From Bryobacterales bacterium (GTDB lineage: Bacteria > Acidobacteriota > Terriglobia > Bryobacterales > Bryobacteraceae), in contig PMTR01000157.1 in the NCBI GenBank assembly GCA_003167255.1, positions 1 to 38,289 on the forward strand: a stretch of DNA of 38,289 nt, in the 5' to 3' direction. Shown piece after piece: positions 17,681 through 26,532 of this stretch. Within the stretch, counting starts at the first letter, position 1. Every line of letters begins with the position of its first letter. The notes under the pieces are model-generated. The model ran no database searches. It worked only from the letters and a program-made list of their open reading frames with translations, and was not told where the DNA came from. Position numbers and translations under genes: made by a program.

Positions 17681-19242
17681 ACCTGCTGACTCTGGTTCTG
17701 ATCATGCCGCTGGTGGGATTCCTGGCCTCGCTCACCATTCCGCGGCGCTTCCCGCAAAACAGCCGGGCGTGGGCGCTGGCGGTGTCGCTGGCCACTTTCG
17801 CGCAATCGCTGATTCTGCTCTCGCAGTTCAACCGCAACACCGCGAGCGACCAGTTTACGGTAGACATCCCCTGGATCCCGACGCCGGAGATTCATTTCCA
17901 TGTGGCGGCCGACGGCATCAGCTTGTGGCTGGTTCTGCTCTCCACTTTCCTGACGCCCATCTGCGTGCTGATCTCCTGGAAGCACGTGCAGGACCGGGTC
18001 AAGGAATTCTTCGCGTTCCTGCTGCTGCTGGAGTTCGGCCTGGTGGGCGTATTCATCGCGCAGGATCTCTTCCTGTTTTACGTGTTCTGGGAAGTCTCCC
18101 TGGTCCCGATGTATTTCCTGATCGGCATCTGGGGCCATTCGCGGCGCATCTACGCGGCGGTGAAGTTCTTCCTGTACACCATGGCCGGTTCCGTGCTGAT
18201 GCTGGTGGCCATCATCTACTTGTATAACCGCACCGCGACGTTCAGCTACGCGGCCATTCTGGACATGCTGGCCAGCGGGAAACTGACTTTCGCGCCGGGC
18301 GAGCAGATGCTGCTCTTCCTGGCCTTCTTCGTGGCGTTTGCCATCAAGGTGCCGCTCTTTCCACTGCATACCTGGCTGCCGGACGCGCACGTGGAGGCGC
18401 CCACGGCCGGATCTGTGATGCTGGCGAGCGTCATGCTGAAGATGGGCACGTTCGGAATCCTGCACTACTGCCTGCCGCTGTTCCCGGTGGCGGCGCGGCG
18501 ATGCGCTCCGTGGATTGCGGTGCTGGCGATTATCGGAATCATCTACGGCGCGCTGGTGGCCATGGTGCAGCCCAACATGAAGAAGCTGGTGGCCTATTCC
18601 TCGGTGAGCCATTTGGGCTTCGTGGTGCTGGGAATTTTCTCGTTCACGCAGATGGGCCTGGATGGCGCGGTCTACCAGATGCTGAGCCACGGGATTACCA
18701 CCGGCGCGCTGTTCGCGTTAGTGGGATTCCTCTACGAGCGGCGCCACTCCCTCGAGATTTCCGAGTACGGCGGCGTGGCGACGGTGGCGCCCTGGCTCTC
18801 CACGGCCTTCCTGATCGCGACCCTGGCCAGCATTGGACTGCCGCTGCTGAACAACTTCGTGGGCGAGTTCCTGGTGCTGCAGGGCACGGCGATGACGCAC
18901 TTTAGCTGGACGGCCTGGGCCGCCATCGGCGTGATCCTCTCGGCCTGCTACATGCTGTGGATGTACCAGCGGGTGTTCTACGGCGTGACCGCGGCCGATG
19001 TGAAGCGTCATATGCCGGACCTGGGGCTGCGCGAATGGGCGGCGATTGTGCCGCTGATCGTGATGATGGTGTGGATGGGAGTTTACTCGCAGAGTTTCCT
19101 GCCGCCGGTGAGCAAGACCACCGCGCGCGTGCTGGAACAGACCCACATCAACGTGCCGGAACGGGTCGAGTTGCGAGAAAAGCCGCGAGAAAAGACGCGA
19201 GAGAAGACGCGCGGGGAGACGGAGGTAGCGCATGCCCGTTAA
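17677..19242 (+). CDS. nuoM: NADH-quinone oxidoreductase subunit M
   Basis: Antiporter-like membrane subunit (ND4 type) of complex I, 521 residues. The ATG at 17677 overlaps the nuoL stop (ATGA) and gives the typical N-terminus MNLLTLVLIMPLVGFLA; the frame is open further upstream but only inside nuoL. The conserved Glu is in FYVFWEVSLVPMYFLIG. HTWLPDAHVEAPTAGSVMLA is the ND4 core signature. The last ~22 residues form a repetitive charged tail (REKPREKTREKTRGETE) outside the membrane that is not a usual NuoM feature. It overlaps nuoN by 11 nt. Confidence 0.96.
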
Positions 19243-20695
19243 TTTTGGCGCTACCGCGACGGACCTCATCCGCTTCCTGCCGGAGATCATCCTGACGGTG
19301 ATGGGCACGGCGTTGATGGTGCTCGATCCCGTCCTGCACAAGCGGGCTTCGCATGCGTTCGGCCACTTGAGCATCTTCGCGCTGCTGGCGGGTATCGGAG
19401 GAGCGGTCTATGCTCAAAGCAATCCCGGCACGGCGTTTGGCGGCATGCTGGTGGTGGATGGCTTCGCCACGTACTTCCGCGTGCTGGTGATGGTGGTTGG
19501 TATTCTGACCATTCTGCCGTCTTATGGATTCCTGGCGCGGCAGCAGGCGGAAACCAGCGAATACCACGCGCTGCTGCTCTTCTCCATCGCCGGTCAGTGC
19601 ATGATGGCGGCGGCCAACGATCTGATCATCGTCTTCATCGGCCTGGAGATTTCCTCCATCTCGAGCTACGTGCTGGCGGGCTATTTACGCGACGACAAGC
19701 GGTCGAATGAAGCGGCCCTGAAATATTTCCTTCTGGGCTCGTTCGCGACCGCGTTTTTCCTTTACGGCGTGGCGATCACCTACGGCACGGTGGGCACGGT
19801 GAATCTGACCGCGATCCGCGCGGCCCTCTCCGGGGCAGATGCGCCGCCGGTGGTGTTCATCACGCTGGCGGCGGCGCTGATGTTCGTGGGGTTGGGATTC
19901 AAAGTCTCGGCGGCGCCCTTCCAGGTCTGGGCGCCGGACGTGTACCAGGGCGCGCCGACGCCGGTGGCGGCGTTCCTCTCGGCCGGTCCCAAGGCCGCTG
20001 CGTTTGCGGTCTTTCTGCGGATCTTCCTGACGGCGTTTGGGCCCATCGGCGCCGACTGGCTGCCGCTGGTGTGGATGGCGGCGCTGCTCTCCATGACCGT
20101 GGGAAACTTCGCTGCGCTCATGCAGACCAATGTGAAGCGCATGCTGGCCTACAGTTCCATCGCGCACGCGGGCTATGTGCTGGTGGCGCTCACGGCGCAG
20201 TCGGATACGGGCACGGCGGCGGCCATGTTCTACCTGGCGGCGTACGCGTTCATGAACATCGGGGCGTTCGCGGTGGTGAGCCACGTGTCGGGGCGCGGCG
20301 AGCGGTATCAGAATATCGACGACCTGGCGGGCCTGGGACGCAAGCAGCCGATGATGGCGGCGATGCTGACCATCTTTCTGCTTTCGCTGATCGGCGTGCC
20401 GCTCACCGGCGGTTTCTTCGGCAAGTTCTATATCTTCAAAGCAGCGCTGGAATCGCACCTGGTGTGGCTGGCGGTGCTGGGCCTGCTGAACAGCGCGGTG
20501 GCCGCGTATTACTACCTGCGCATCCTGGTGATGGTCTACATGCACGAACCGGGAGAAGCCGCCGGGCAAACCGAGCCGCTGACGCCGGGCTTCCGGCTGG
20601 CGCTGATTCTGCCGGCGCTCGGCACGCTGTTCCTGGGCATCTTCCCGACGTGGGTGCTGGACTGCGCGGGAAAATCGGCGACGCTGGTGAAGTAG
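19232..20695 (+). CDS. nuoN: NADH-quinone oxidoreductase subunit N
   Basis: Antiporter-like membrane subunit (ND2 type) of complex I, 487 residues and about 14 helices. It shows IVFIGLEISSISSYVLAGYL with the conserved Glu, KVSAAPFQVWAPDVYQGAPT (the ND2 core), and MLAYSSIAHAGYVLVAL. The ATG at 19232 lies inside the nuoM 3' end (11-nt overlap), so translation is coupled. It is the last nuo gene; an antitoxin gene starts 2 nt after its stop. A diverged copy of the last ~39 codons is found at 27018-27134. Confidence 0.97.
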   Translation: MPVNFGATATDLIRFLPEIILTVMGTALMVLDPVLHKRASHAFGHLSIFALLAGIGGAVYAQSNPGTAFGGMLVVDGFATYFRVLVMVVGILTILPSYGFLARQQAETSEYHALLLFSIAGQCMMAAANDLIIVFIGLEISSISSYVLAGYLRDDKRSNEAALKYFLLGSFATAFFLYGVAITYGTVGTVNLTAIRAALSGADAPPVVFITLAAALMFVGLGFKVSAAPFQVWAPDVYQGAPTPVAAFLSAGPKAAAFAVFLRIFLTAFGPIGADWLPLVWMAALLSMTVGNFAALMQTNVKRMLAYSSIAHAGYVLVALTAQSDTGTAAAMFYLAAYAFMNIGAFAVVSHVSGRGERYQNIDDLAGLGRKQPMMAAMLTIFLLSLIGVPLTGGFFGKFYIFKAALESHLVWLAVLGLLNSAVAAYYYLRILVMVYMHEPGEAAGQTEPLTPGFRLALILPALGTLFLGIFPTWVLDCAGKSATLVK

Positions 20696-20697
20696 CG

Positions 20698-21030
20698 ATG
20701 TCGAAATCACCAACCACTACCGCTAAGAAAACTGCGCGCGCGAAACTCCCGCCCGTTCACCCCGGCGAGATTCTCAGGGAAACGCTGGAGGATCTGGGCA
20801 TCAGCATGAACCGCCTGGCGCAAGCGCTACGCGTGCCCGCCAATCGCATCTCGGGAATCGTCGCCGGCCAGCGCACCATCACCGGAGAAACCGCATTACG
20901 CCTCGCCCGCTACTTCAACACAACCCCGGGGTATTGGATTGGCATGCAGGCCCAGTTTGACCTCGAAACAGCCCGCGATGAATGGGATGCGAAGATCCGG
21001 ACTGAAGTGCAGTCGCGGCAGGCGGCATGA
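20698..21030 (+). CDS. higA: HigA-type addiction-module antitoxin, orphan
   Basis: A 110-residue XRE-family DNA-binding protein of the HigA type. The signature PPVHPGEILRETLEDLGISM (residues 17-36) leads into a helix-turn-helix (NRLAQALRVPANRISGIVAGQR), then TITGETALRLARYFNTTPGYW and the tail FDLETARDEWDAK. The first 15 residues are basic and Thr/Lys-rich. HigB, the mRNA-cleaving toxin, usually lies upstream; here the upstream gene is nuoN, 2 nt away, and nothing toxin-like follows. It therefore looks like an orphan placed at the end of the complex I transcript. It could be a leftover antitoxin or a free-standing regulator. Confidence 0.9.
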   Translation: MSKSPTTTAKKTARAKLPPVHPGEILRETLEDLGISMNRLAQALRVPANRISGIVAGQRTITGETALRLARYFNTTPGYWIGMQAQFDLETARDEWDAKIRTEVQSRQAA

Positions 21031-21093
21031 GGCGAGATCACCGGCGCGTCCGTGCCACCGCGGCAAGCAGGGCGTCCGCTAGCCCGGATCGGG

Positions 21094-21290
21094 GCGTAGG
21101 CCAACACTAGCCCACTAAATCCAATCCGGTTCACGTAAGCCGTCGAGCGGCCCTGCTGTGTGCTGGCTGTCCACTTTCCAGACGTGATATCGACAGCCAA
21201 CCCGGCATGTCCGGATCCGAAAATCAAAGCGACACCCCACGTGCGCGTTCTGGACAGTTGCCGGCCAAACTCAGCTTGCCGCCAGACCTA
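21094..21290 (-). pseudogene. Possible fragment of an NlpC/P60- or Rhs-associated domain
   Basis: On the minus strand, a frame begins after a stop near 21290 and reads FGSGHAGLAVDITSGKWTAS, then TQQGRSTAYVNRIGFSG and LVLAYAPIR. The pattern (GHAGLAV...WTASTQ...AYVN...GFSG) faintly resembles the C-terminal part of NlpC/P60-like domains found at the ends of Rhs proteins. It has no start region and no upstream domain, so if real it is debris. The rest of the 257-nt gap between higA and the SBBP gene shows nothing else. Recognition is weak. Confidence 0.2.
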
Positions 21291-23462
21291 CCTCACCACA
21301 ATCGTGGCGTACACCTGGCCCTGAAACGTGGTGACCGTGCTACCGGCCTTCCAGCTCAAGGCAGGCGTCACATAGAAATCGCCGGGCGGGGTGCCGGCGG
21401 GGACCACCATATTGATCTGCGTCATGCCGCACAAGAGGGTCGGCGCACCGCCGGCATAATTGATGACGGGGTGCCCCGATCCGGGAGTATCAATGGTGGC
21501 CTGTATGCCAGGGGCCAGGCTGGACAGCCCGTTTGGATTGACTGCGCCGGTCGCGCACGGCGGATCAGTCTGCCCGAAACCGGTGCCGTAGAGTGATACC
21601 ACCGAACCGCCGCTAGCCGGGTGGTCCACGCCGTTGATGGTGCCGTCCTCATTGATGGCAGCGGCCTGCGTCGACATTCCCGGCAGCAGGGAGAACAAGG
21701 CGGGAGCGGCCGGATCAACGGCTACCGCAAAGGGTCCGAACAGCATGTCGTTGTAGGCGAGGGAAACCATGGTCGTGGCTCGGCCGGCGAGTTCGAAGGG
21801 CGCCACCACATTCACCTGCTGCGATTGGGCATAGAGGACCGGCGCCGCCTGGTCGTCGAAGAAGACCTGAACGCCGCCCAACGACAACGGAGCCTGGCCC
21901 TGCGGTCCGGCCTGGTAAACCACTCCCGCATTCGGCCCAATCCCCAACCCCATGAAAGTGGAGATTTGCCCCGGCGCGACCCGCCCGCCATTGAGAAACG
22001 AGGCAGCGTTCACCGGACCCGGAGAAAGACACGCGGGCGCCTGCCAGCCTGGACCTCCGAAGACAATCTGCGCCACGGCGGGGGTGCGTACACCATTGAT
22101 CGTGGTCTCCGCTGTCATTACGGCAGTGCCGTCCGCACCGAGGGCAAGCCCGCCGTTAAACGGAAAGTCGGTGGTGCTGCCCAGATAGGTGGCCTCCAGG
22201 AGGCCGCCATGGGAGTCAACGTGGATCAGGAAAATGGTTTCGAGACAGGCCTGCGGCGCGGATGGTGTGATGGGAAACTGTGTCAAAGCGTTGCCGTCCG
22301 CGTACACCTCGCCCTGACCGTCCACCGTTAACGCAGTGACTCCGCCGCTACTGACGACGTAAGTGCCATAGATCAAGGAGGCGCCGCGGGGCGCCAGTTT
22401 GACGATGAATCCTTCAGGCAGAGTGGAAGTCACCGCCGCCACGGGTGCCGGGTCAAAGCTGCCTGTCGTGGTGGGAAAGCGGATGGAGGTGGTGGAGCCT
22501 CCCGCATAGACGTTGCCTGTGCCATCGATTTGAACACCGTATGCGATGTCGGAACCAGAACCACCCAGATATGTAGAGAAGATCACCTCTCCAGAGGCGT
22601 TCAGCTCGGCCACAAACGCATTTTGCAAACCGAGGAGACGCGCCTGCAGCGCGCCGTCCGAAACGGGAAAGTCGGCCGACGTGGTGGATCCGGCGATCAC
22701 TGCATCTCCGTCAGGGTCTACCGCGATTGCATAACCAAGGTCCTTGCCGGATCCCGCCAGTTCGCGATAATAGACGAACGTCGAACCGTCGGTACTCACC
22801 TTGACGATGGCGGCGTGGCCGGTCGCCGACTTGCCGGTCACGTAAACGGTTCCATCGCCGCCCAACGCCATCGCCTGTACCGTCGTCAACGCTGCCGGCA
22901 AATAGGTAGAGTAAATCACCTTGCTTCCGTCAGCGCTCAGCTTGGCGGCAAACGTTCCACTGGCGGGAATGTTGGCCAGCGCGGCGTGAGCCGTGATGGG
23001 AAAGGACCCGCCTGTTATGCCGGTGAGATAGGTCGCGCCCACGGAGTCCACCGCCAGAAACTGCGCGTAGTCGTTGGCAGGGCCACCCAGATAAGTGGCG
23101 AAAACCGTTTTCCCGGTGGCATCCTGCTTCATGATGAAGGCGTCGGAGCAAGGCCCCGGCACGACTCCGAAGAAGGCGGTCGCCGTGCCGCAGGTTCCTC
23201 CGCCCGGCTGGGTTTGAGCCGCGCCCGATGTTGGCGTATAGGCGCCCGCTAGGACGGTACCGGCGGTGTAGAGGTTGCCCGAGCCGTCAACCACGGTGGC
23301 GGCGAACGGAGCAGGGCGCGTCGCGATGCTGCCGGCCAGAGGTTGAGCATTGACGGGAAAGACGGTCACGAGGGCCAGCAGCAACAAGGCTGGGCCGGTG
23401 CGTTTTGACACGCGGGTGCGGCGGCCGAACCCTTTCGAGCACGTTACAGGTATTGATTCCAT
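21288..23462 (-). CDS. Secreted SBBP-repeat protein, TIGR03437 C-terminus
   Basis: A 724-residue secreted protein. A basic, then hydrophobic signal segment (RTGPALLLLALVTVFPVNAQ, about residues 19-38) is followed by roughly ten beta-propeller-type SBBP repeats, each with VFATYLGG- or IYSTYL-like strands followed by DGSGNLYVAGST-like strands (residues about 50-490). The C-terminal ~230 residues are of the TIGR03437 type: NAASFLNGGRVAPGQISTFM, LGGVQVFFDDQAAPVLYAQS, QQVNVVAPFELAG, GSVVSLYGTGFGQ, TQINMVVPAGTPPG. The ATG at 23462 is preferred because GGGGAGGG lies just upstream and a signal peptide follows; the frame is open to 23879 but that extension has no signal peptide. It is divergent from a related gene. 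Function in this lineage is unknown; an outer-surface or extracellular role is likely. Confidence 0.88.
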   Translation of the reverse strand: MESIPVTCSKGFGRRTRVSKRTGPALLLLALVTVFPVNAQPLAGSIATRPAPFAATVVDGSGNLYTAGTVLAGAYTPTSGAAQTQPGGGTCGTATAFFGVVPGPCSDAFIMKQDATGKTVFATYLGGPANDYAQFLAVDSVGATYLTGITGGSFPITAHAALANIPASGTFAAKLSADGSKVIYSTYLPAALTTVQAMALGGDGTVYVTGKSATGHAAIVKVSTDGSTFVYYRELAGSGKDLGYAIAVDPDGDAVIAGSTTSADFPVSDGALQARLLGLQNAFVAELNASGEVIFSTYLGGSGSDIAYGVQIDGTGNVYAGGSTTSIRFPTTTGSFDPAPVAAVTSTLPEGFIVKLAPRGASLIYGTYVVSSGGVTALTVDGQGEVYADGNALTQFPITPSAPQACLETIFLIHVDSHGGLLEATYLGSTTDFPFNGGLALGADGTAVMTAETTINGVRTPAVAQIVFGGPGWQAPACLSPGPVNAASFLNGGRVAPGQISTFMGLGIGPNAGVVYQAGPQGQAPLSLGGVQVFFDDQAAPVLYAQSQQVNVVAPFELAGRATTMVSLAYNDMLFGPFAVAVDPAAPALFSLLPGMSTQAAAINEDGTINGVDHPASGGSVVSLYGTGFGQTDPPCATGAVNPNGLSSLAPGIQATIDTPGSGHPVINYAGGAPTLLCGMTQINMVVPAGTPPGDFYVTPALSWKAGSTVTTFQGQVYATIVVR

Positions 23463-23885
23463 GGGCCCTCCCCGTTGTGCCGTGCAAGGCACGGGCCATC
23501 TCAAGCTCTCCCTGGAATACTTGGGGCATTGATTACCATCGGAAGCCAACCCAGCCTGCTTCCGACCGGATGTCACGCGTTGCCCGCGATGTACTCGGCC
23601 ACCGACAGGGCTGAAGGACAGGGGCGGGAGGCGGGCGTTATTGGAGTGCCGAAGCCGGTCGAGCGATGTCCGGAAGCAAGTTTCCGATAAGCCCACCTTC
23701 AAGGGGACTTGGCTGCGATGCGGGGGGCGTGGACCCAGGCCGGGGTGCCTAATGTGCACGAATGGTTGCTGTCCCACATCCGGTGTATCCTGCCTATGCG
23801 GGCAAAGTGGTCCAAATCGCACCAGTGGTGATGTAACAAGCTTTTGGCCGCTCAAGTGCATGCACCAATGCGGCGCCAATCAGTT
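23463..23885. other. Intergenic region between divergent SBBP genes
   Basis: This 423-nt region should hold the promoters of both SBBP/TIGR03437 genes. A perfect 8-bp inverted repeat TCGGAAGC (23539-23546) / GCTTCCGA (23558-23565) with an 11-nt spacer lies 77-103 nt upstream of the minus-strand gene and could be an operator. The related half-site CGGAAGC recurs near 23671. No convincing -35/-10 pair or coding sequence was found; frames open here have no start, signal peptide or domain. Confidence 0.35.
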
Positions 23886-26060
23886 ATGTCGACGGCAGTT
23901 GGGTTTATCGGAAACCGCGTGAAGAAGTGCGTTGCGGCCGGACCCAGGTTGCGGGGCATTCTGCCACGGTTCGCGGTGCTGATGGTTACAACTTGCGCCT
24001 TCGCGGCGAATTCGCCGCGGTTTGTCTACACGGCCGACTCTGGCCTGCAGATGGGCGCCGTGACGATGGATGCCAGGGGAAACACCTATTTGACGGGAGG
24101 CGTGGGAGGGAGTCCATTTACTGCTACTCCAGGGGCGTTTCAGTCCAAGAGCGCCGGCGGAACCTGTTATGGCGGAGGAGGAATCGGGCCACCCATCATG
24201 ATCCCGTGCCGCAATGTGTTCGTGATCAAGCTGGATCCGGCGGGAGCGGTGGTGTTTGCGACCTACCTGGGGGGAACCGGGGATGTGGAGGCGTCGGCCA
24301 TCATGGTGGATTCCGACGAGAATGTCTACGTTGCGGGAACGATCTCAAACGGCGGCGGTTCGAGCGCCGGCACTTTCCCGACCACACCCGGCGCGGCCTT
24401 CACGAGCGTCACCTATACGGGAGGTTTCGTGGCCGAGCTGAACTCGACCGGCACGCAGTTGGTATACTCCACGGTGATTCCGGGGGCAGGGGTTTCGGCG
24501 ATCACGATAGACGGCGCCGGTAATGCGTACTTTACGGGCTATTGGAACGTCACAATCGAGCAAGCGTTTCCGGCTACGGCGGGCGCGTATCAAACGGCGC
24601 CGGCGAGCCCGGCGGCGGTGGTGGGCAAACTGGACCCGTCAGGCTCCACGCTGTTGTATGGGACCTTTCTGTCCGGCAGCCAGGGGGGCACCGGTGGGAC
24701 GGGCATCGCACTGGACGCTTCCGGAAATGTGCTGGTGGCCGGAACAACCAATGAGGCCGATTTCCCCGCGACATCAGGCCAATTCAGTACCAGCGCTATT
24801 GGCTCGGCAAACGCGTTTATCGCCAAGCTGACTGCCGATGGCAGCAACCTGGTCTATGCGACGCTGCTGGGTCCAGCACAGGTGAGCGCGATGAAAGTGG
24901 ATGCGCAGGGCTACATATACGTCGCGTGCAATTCGGCAGGGGCGGATTTCCCGGCGACGGTTCCGGGGTTTGGCGTGGCTCCCCCGACTGGCAGTAACGG
25001 CGACCTTCTAGTGCGCGTGAGCGCAGACGGCTCAACGGTGCTGTACTCGATCTATCTGCCGTTCGCCTCTCCTTGGATAGGGATGGATGTGGATTCCGGC
25101 GGCAACGCGTACGTCGCGGGTTGGATTGAGGACGGCTCAATGCAGGTGAGCATGGGCGCGCTTCAGACCGCTTTCGGCGGCGGAACAACCGACGTCGCCA
25201 TTGGCAAGATCACTCCAGGCGGACAAGTGGCGGGAGCGACTTACCTGGGCGGATCGGGAACGGACGCGGCGCAATGGATTGCCGCGGGGCGGGACGGTTC
25301 GGTGACGGTGGCCGGTAGAACGACGTCGGCCGATTTCCCGGGGCTGACAACGGCAGCGCCCGCTTTAGGTGAGCTTTTTGCGGCCAACTTCTTCCCGGCG
25401 ATTACGATACAAAATTCCGCAAGCTATGTGGCGAACACGGCGGTGCCGGGAGAGATGGTGTCGATTCGCGGCTACGGGATCGGGCCGGATGCGGGGCTGG
25501 TTTCTGCGCCGGTGATGCAATTGGGCGGCGTCCAGGTTTACTTCGACGGTTTTTCTGCGCCCATGATCTACGCGCAGGCCGCGCAGATCAACGTGCAGGC
25601 GCCGTGGGAGATTGCGGGCCAGACGACGACATTAATACGCGTGGTGTATAACGGCGCGGAAGTGGGCCGCGCGACGGTGGCGGTGGGGCAGGCACAGCCG
25701 GGCGCTTTCTACATCGAGAACTCCGATGACACGCGCAACTCGACGTCGAATCCGGCGCAGGCGGGAGATTTCGTGTCGGTCTATGGAACGGGTGGTGGTG
25801 CGACGAATCCCCCGGGCGTAACGGGCGGCTTCTGGCCGCTGGCACCGCTGTCTTTTGTGAGGCAGGCGGTGTCTGCGAAAGTTGGCGGCGAGGCTGCCGG
25901 GATCATGTATGCGGGCTCGGCTCCCACGCTTGGCTCGTTCTATTTCCAGATCAACGTGCGGCTGCCCGCGGATCTGACGGCGGCGGCGCGGACTCTGTGC
26001 GTGACGATCGGCGGCGTGAAGAGCGCACCGGTGGAGATCGCGATTCGCGGGGCGCAGTAG
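23886..26060 (+). CDS. Secreted SBBP-repeat protein, TIGR03437 C-terminus
   Basis: A 724-residue secreted protein if started at the ATG at 23886. A basic N-terminus and hydrophobic stretch (LPRFAVLMVTTCAFA) act as signal peptide, though the start is uncertain: ATG 23868 or GTG 23919 are also possible and none has a good ribosome binding site. SBBP repeats follow (for example VVFATYLGGTGDVEASAIMV, then DENVYVAGTIS; LLYGTFLSGSQGG; LVYATLLGP). The TIGR03437-type C-terminus begins near NSASYVANTAVPGEMVSIRG and includes LGGVQVYFDGFSAPMIYAQA, QINVQAPWEIAGQ, DFVSVYGTGGG and FYFQINVRLPADL. Its layout matches the divergent neighbour, but the sequences are well diverged, so any duplication is old. Function unknown. 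Confidence 0.85.
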   Translation: MSTAVGFIGNRVKKCVAAGPRLRGILPRFAVLMVTTCAFAANSPRFVYTADSGLQMGAVTMDARGNTYLTGGVGGSPFTATPGAFQSKSAGGTCYGGGGIGPPIMIPCRNVFVIKLDPAGAVVFATYLGGTGDVEASAIMVDSDENVYVAGTISNGGGSSAGTFPTTPGAAFTSVTYTGGFVAELNSTGTQLVYSTVIPGAGVSAITIDGAGNAYFTGYWNVTIEQAFPATAGAYQTAPASPAAVVGKLDPSGSTLLYGTFLSGSQGGTGGTGIALDASGNVLVAGTTNEADFPATSGQFSTSAIGSANAFIAKLTADGSNLVYATLLGPAQVSAMKVDAQGYIYVACNSAGADFPATVPGFGVAPPTGSNGDLLVRVSADGSTVLYSIYLPFASPWIGMDVDSGGNAYVAGWIEDGSMQVSMGALQTAFGGGTTDVAIGKITPGGQVAGATYLGGSGTDAAQWIAAGRDGSVTVAGRTTSADFPGLTTAAPALGELFAANFFPAITIQNSASYVANTAVPGEMVSIRGYGIGPDAGLVSAPVMQLGGVQVYFDGFSAPMIYAQAAQINVQAPWEIAGQTTTLIRVVYNGAEVGRATVAVGQAQPGAFYIENSDDTRNSTSNPAQAGDFVSVYGTGGGATNPPGVTGGFWPLAPLSFVRQAVSAKVGGEAAGIMYAGSAPTLGSFYFQINVRLPADLTAAARTLCVTIGGVKSAPVEIAIRGAQ

Positions 26061-26190
26061 GGTTCCGGCCGCTGGCCGGCCCCACTTGGTTGGTCATCCG
26101 CGGCTATATGCCTTCAAAGGGGGAAAACAGGGGCAGCCTGAACTGCGCAAGTTTTAGACGCATTTTTGCCCCCGCCTCCCGCCTTGGTAA

Positions 26191-26222
26191 TGTCCTAAAA
26201 GTGAAAACTCGGATTTAGGACA
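26191..26222. repeat. Short perfect inverted repeat
   Basis: TGTCCTAAA (26191-26199) and TTTAGGACA (26214-26222) are perfect 9-bp reverse complements around 14 nt. It lies in the 274-nt gap after the SBBP gene and at the left edge of the decayed region. It may be the remnant of an insertion-sequence end or a small hairpin; no transposase is present. Confidence 0.4.
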
Positions 26223-26334
26223 CTACCCTGGCGTGACAGGCAGAAAGGCAATGCGCTACCATCGGATTGCTGGGCCTTTAGTGATTGCGTCGCTTTCCAT
26301 ATGGCCAAGTGACGGACCAATGCGGGAGATTCTT

Positions 26335-26529
26335 ATGTCCAACACGGAAAGAGCGCAATTACTGCGGGAGTCCAAGCCGAATAGTTGGATCGCTATGGCC
26401 AGTGACGAGTCCCGAGTTGTGGGTCGTGGTTCCACCTATGCGGAGGCCGTGGAAGCTGCTGAACGTGAAGGCGTCGAAGACCCAGTTTTAGTCAAGACTC
26501 CCGACGAGTGGCTGCCACTCGTGCTGTAG
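26335..26529 (+). CDS. Small DUF5678-like protein
   Basis: A 64-residue cytosolic protein: MSNTERAQLLRESKPNSWIA, then MASDESRVVGRGSTYAEAVE and a C-terminus ending LVKTPDEWLPLVL. The pattern 'W-I-A-x...D-E-S-R-V-V-G-x-G-x-T-Y-x-E-A' followed by 'D-P-V-L-V-K' matches the DUF5678 type of small proteins as I remember it. The ATG at 26335 is chosen because GGGAG lies 7 nt upstream; an upstream ATG at 26233 adds a segment that does not fit. It precedes a retropepsin-like gene by 3 nt, a pairing I recall from other bacteria but could not check. Function unknown. Confidence 0.65.
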   Translation: MSNTERAQLLRESKPNSWIAMASDESRVVGRGSTYAEAVEAAEREGVEDPVLVKTPDEWLPLVL

Positions 26530-26532
26530 CCT

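Noticed and set aside
23463-23879. N-terminal extension of the minus-strand SBBP protein
   Set aside because: It lacks a signal peptide and would bury the real one; a good ribosome binding site lies just before the ATG at 23462.
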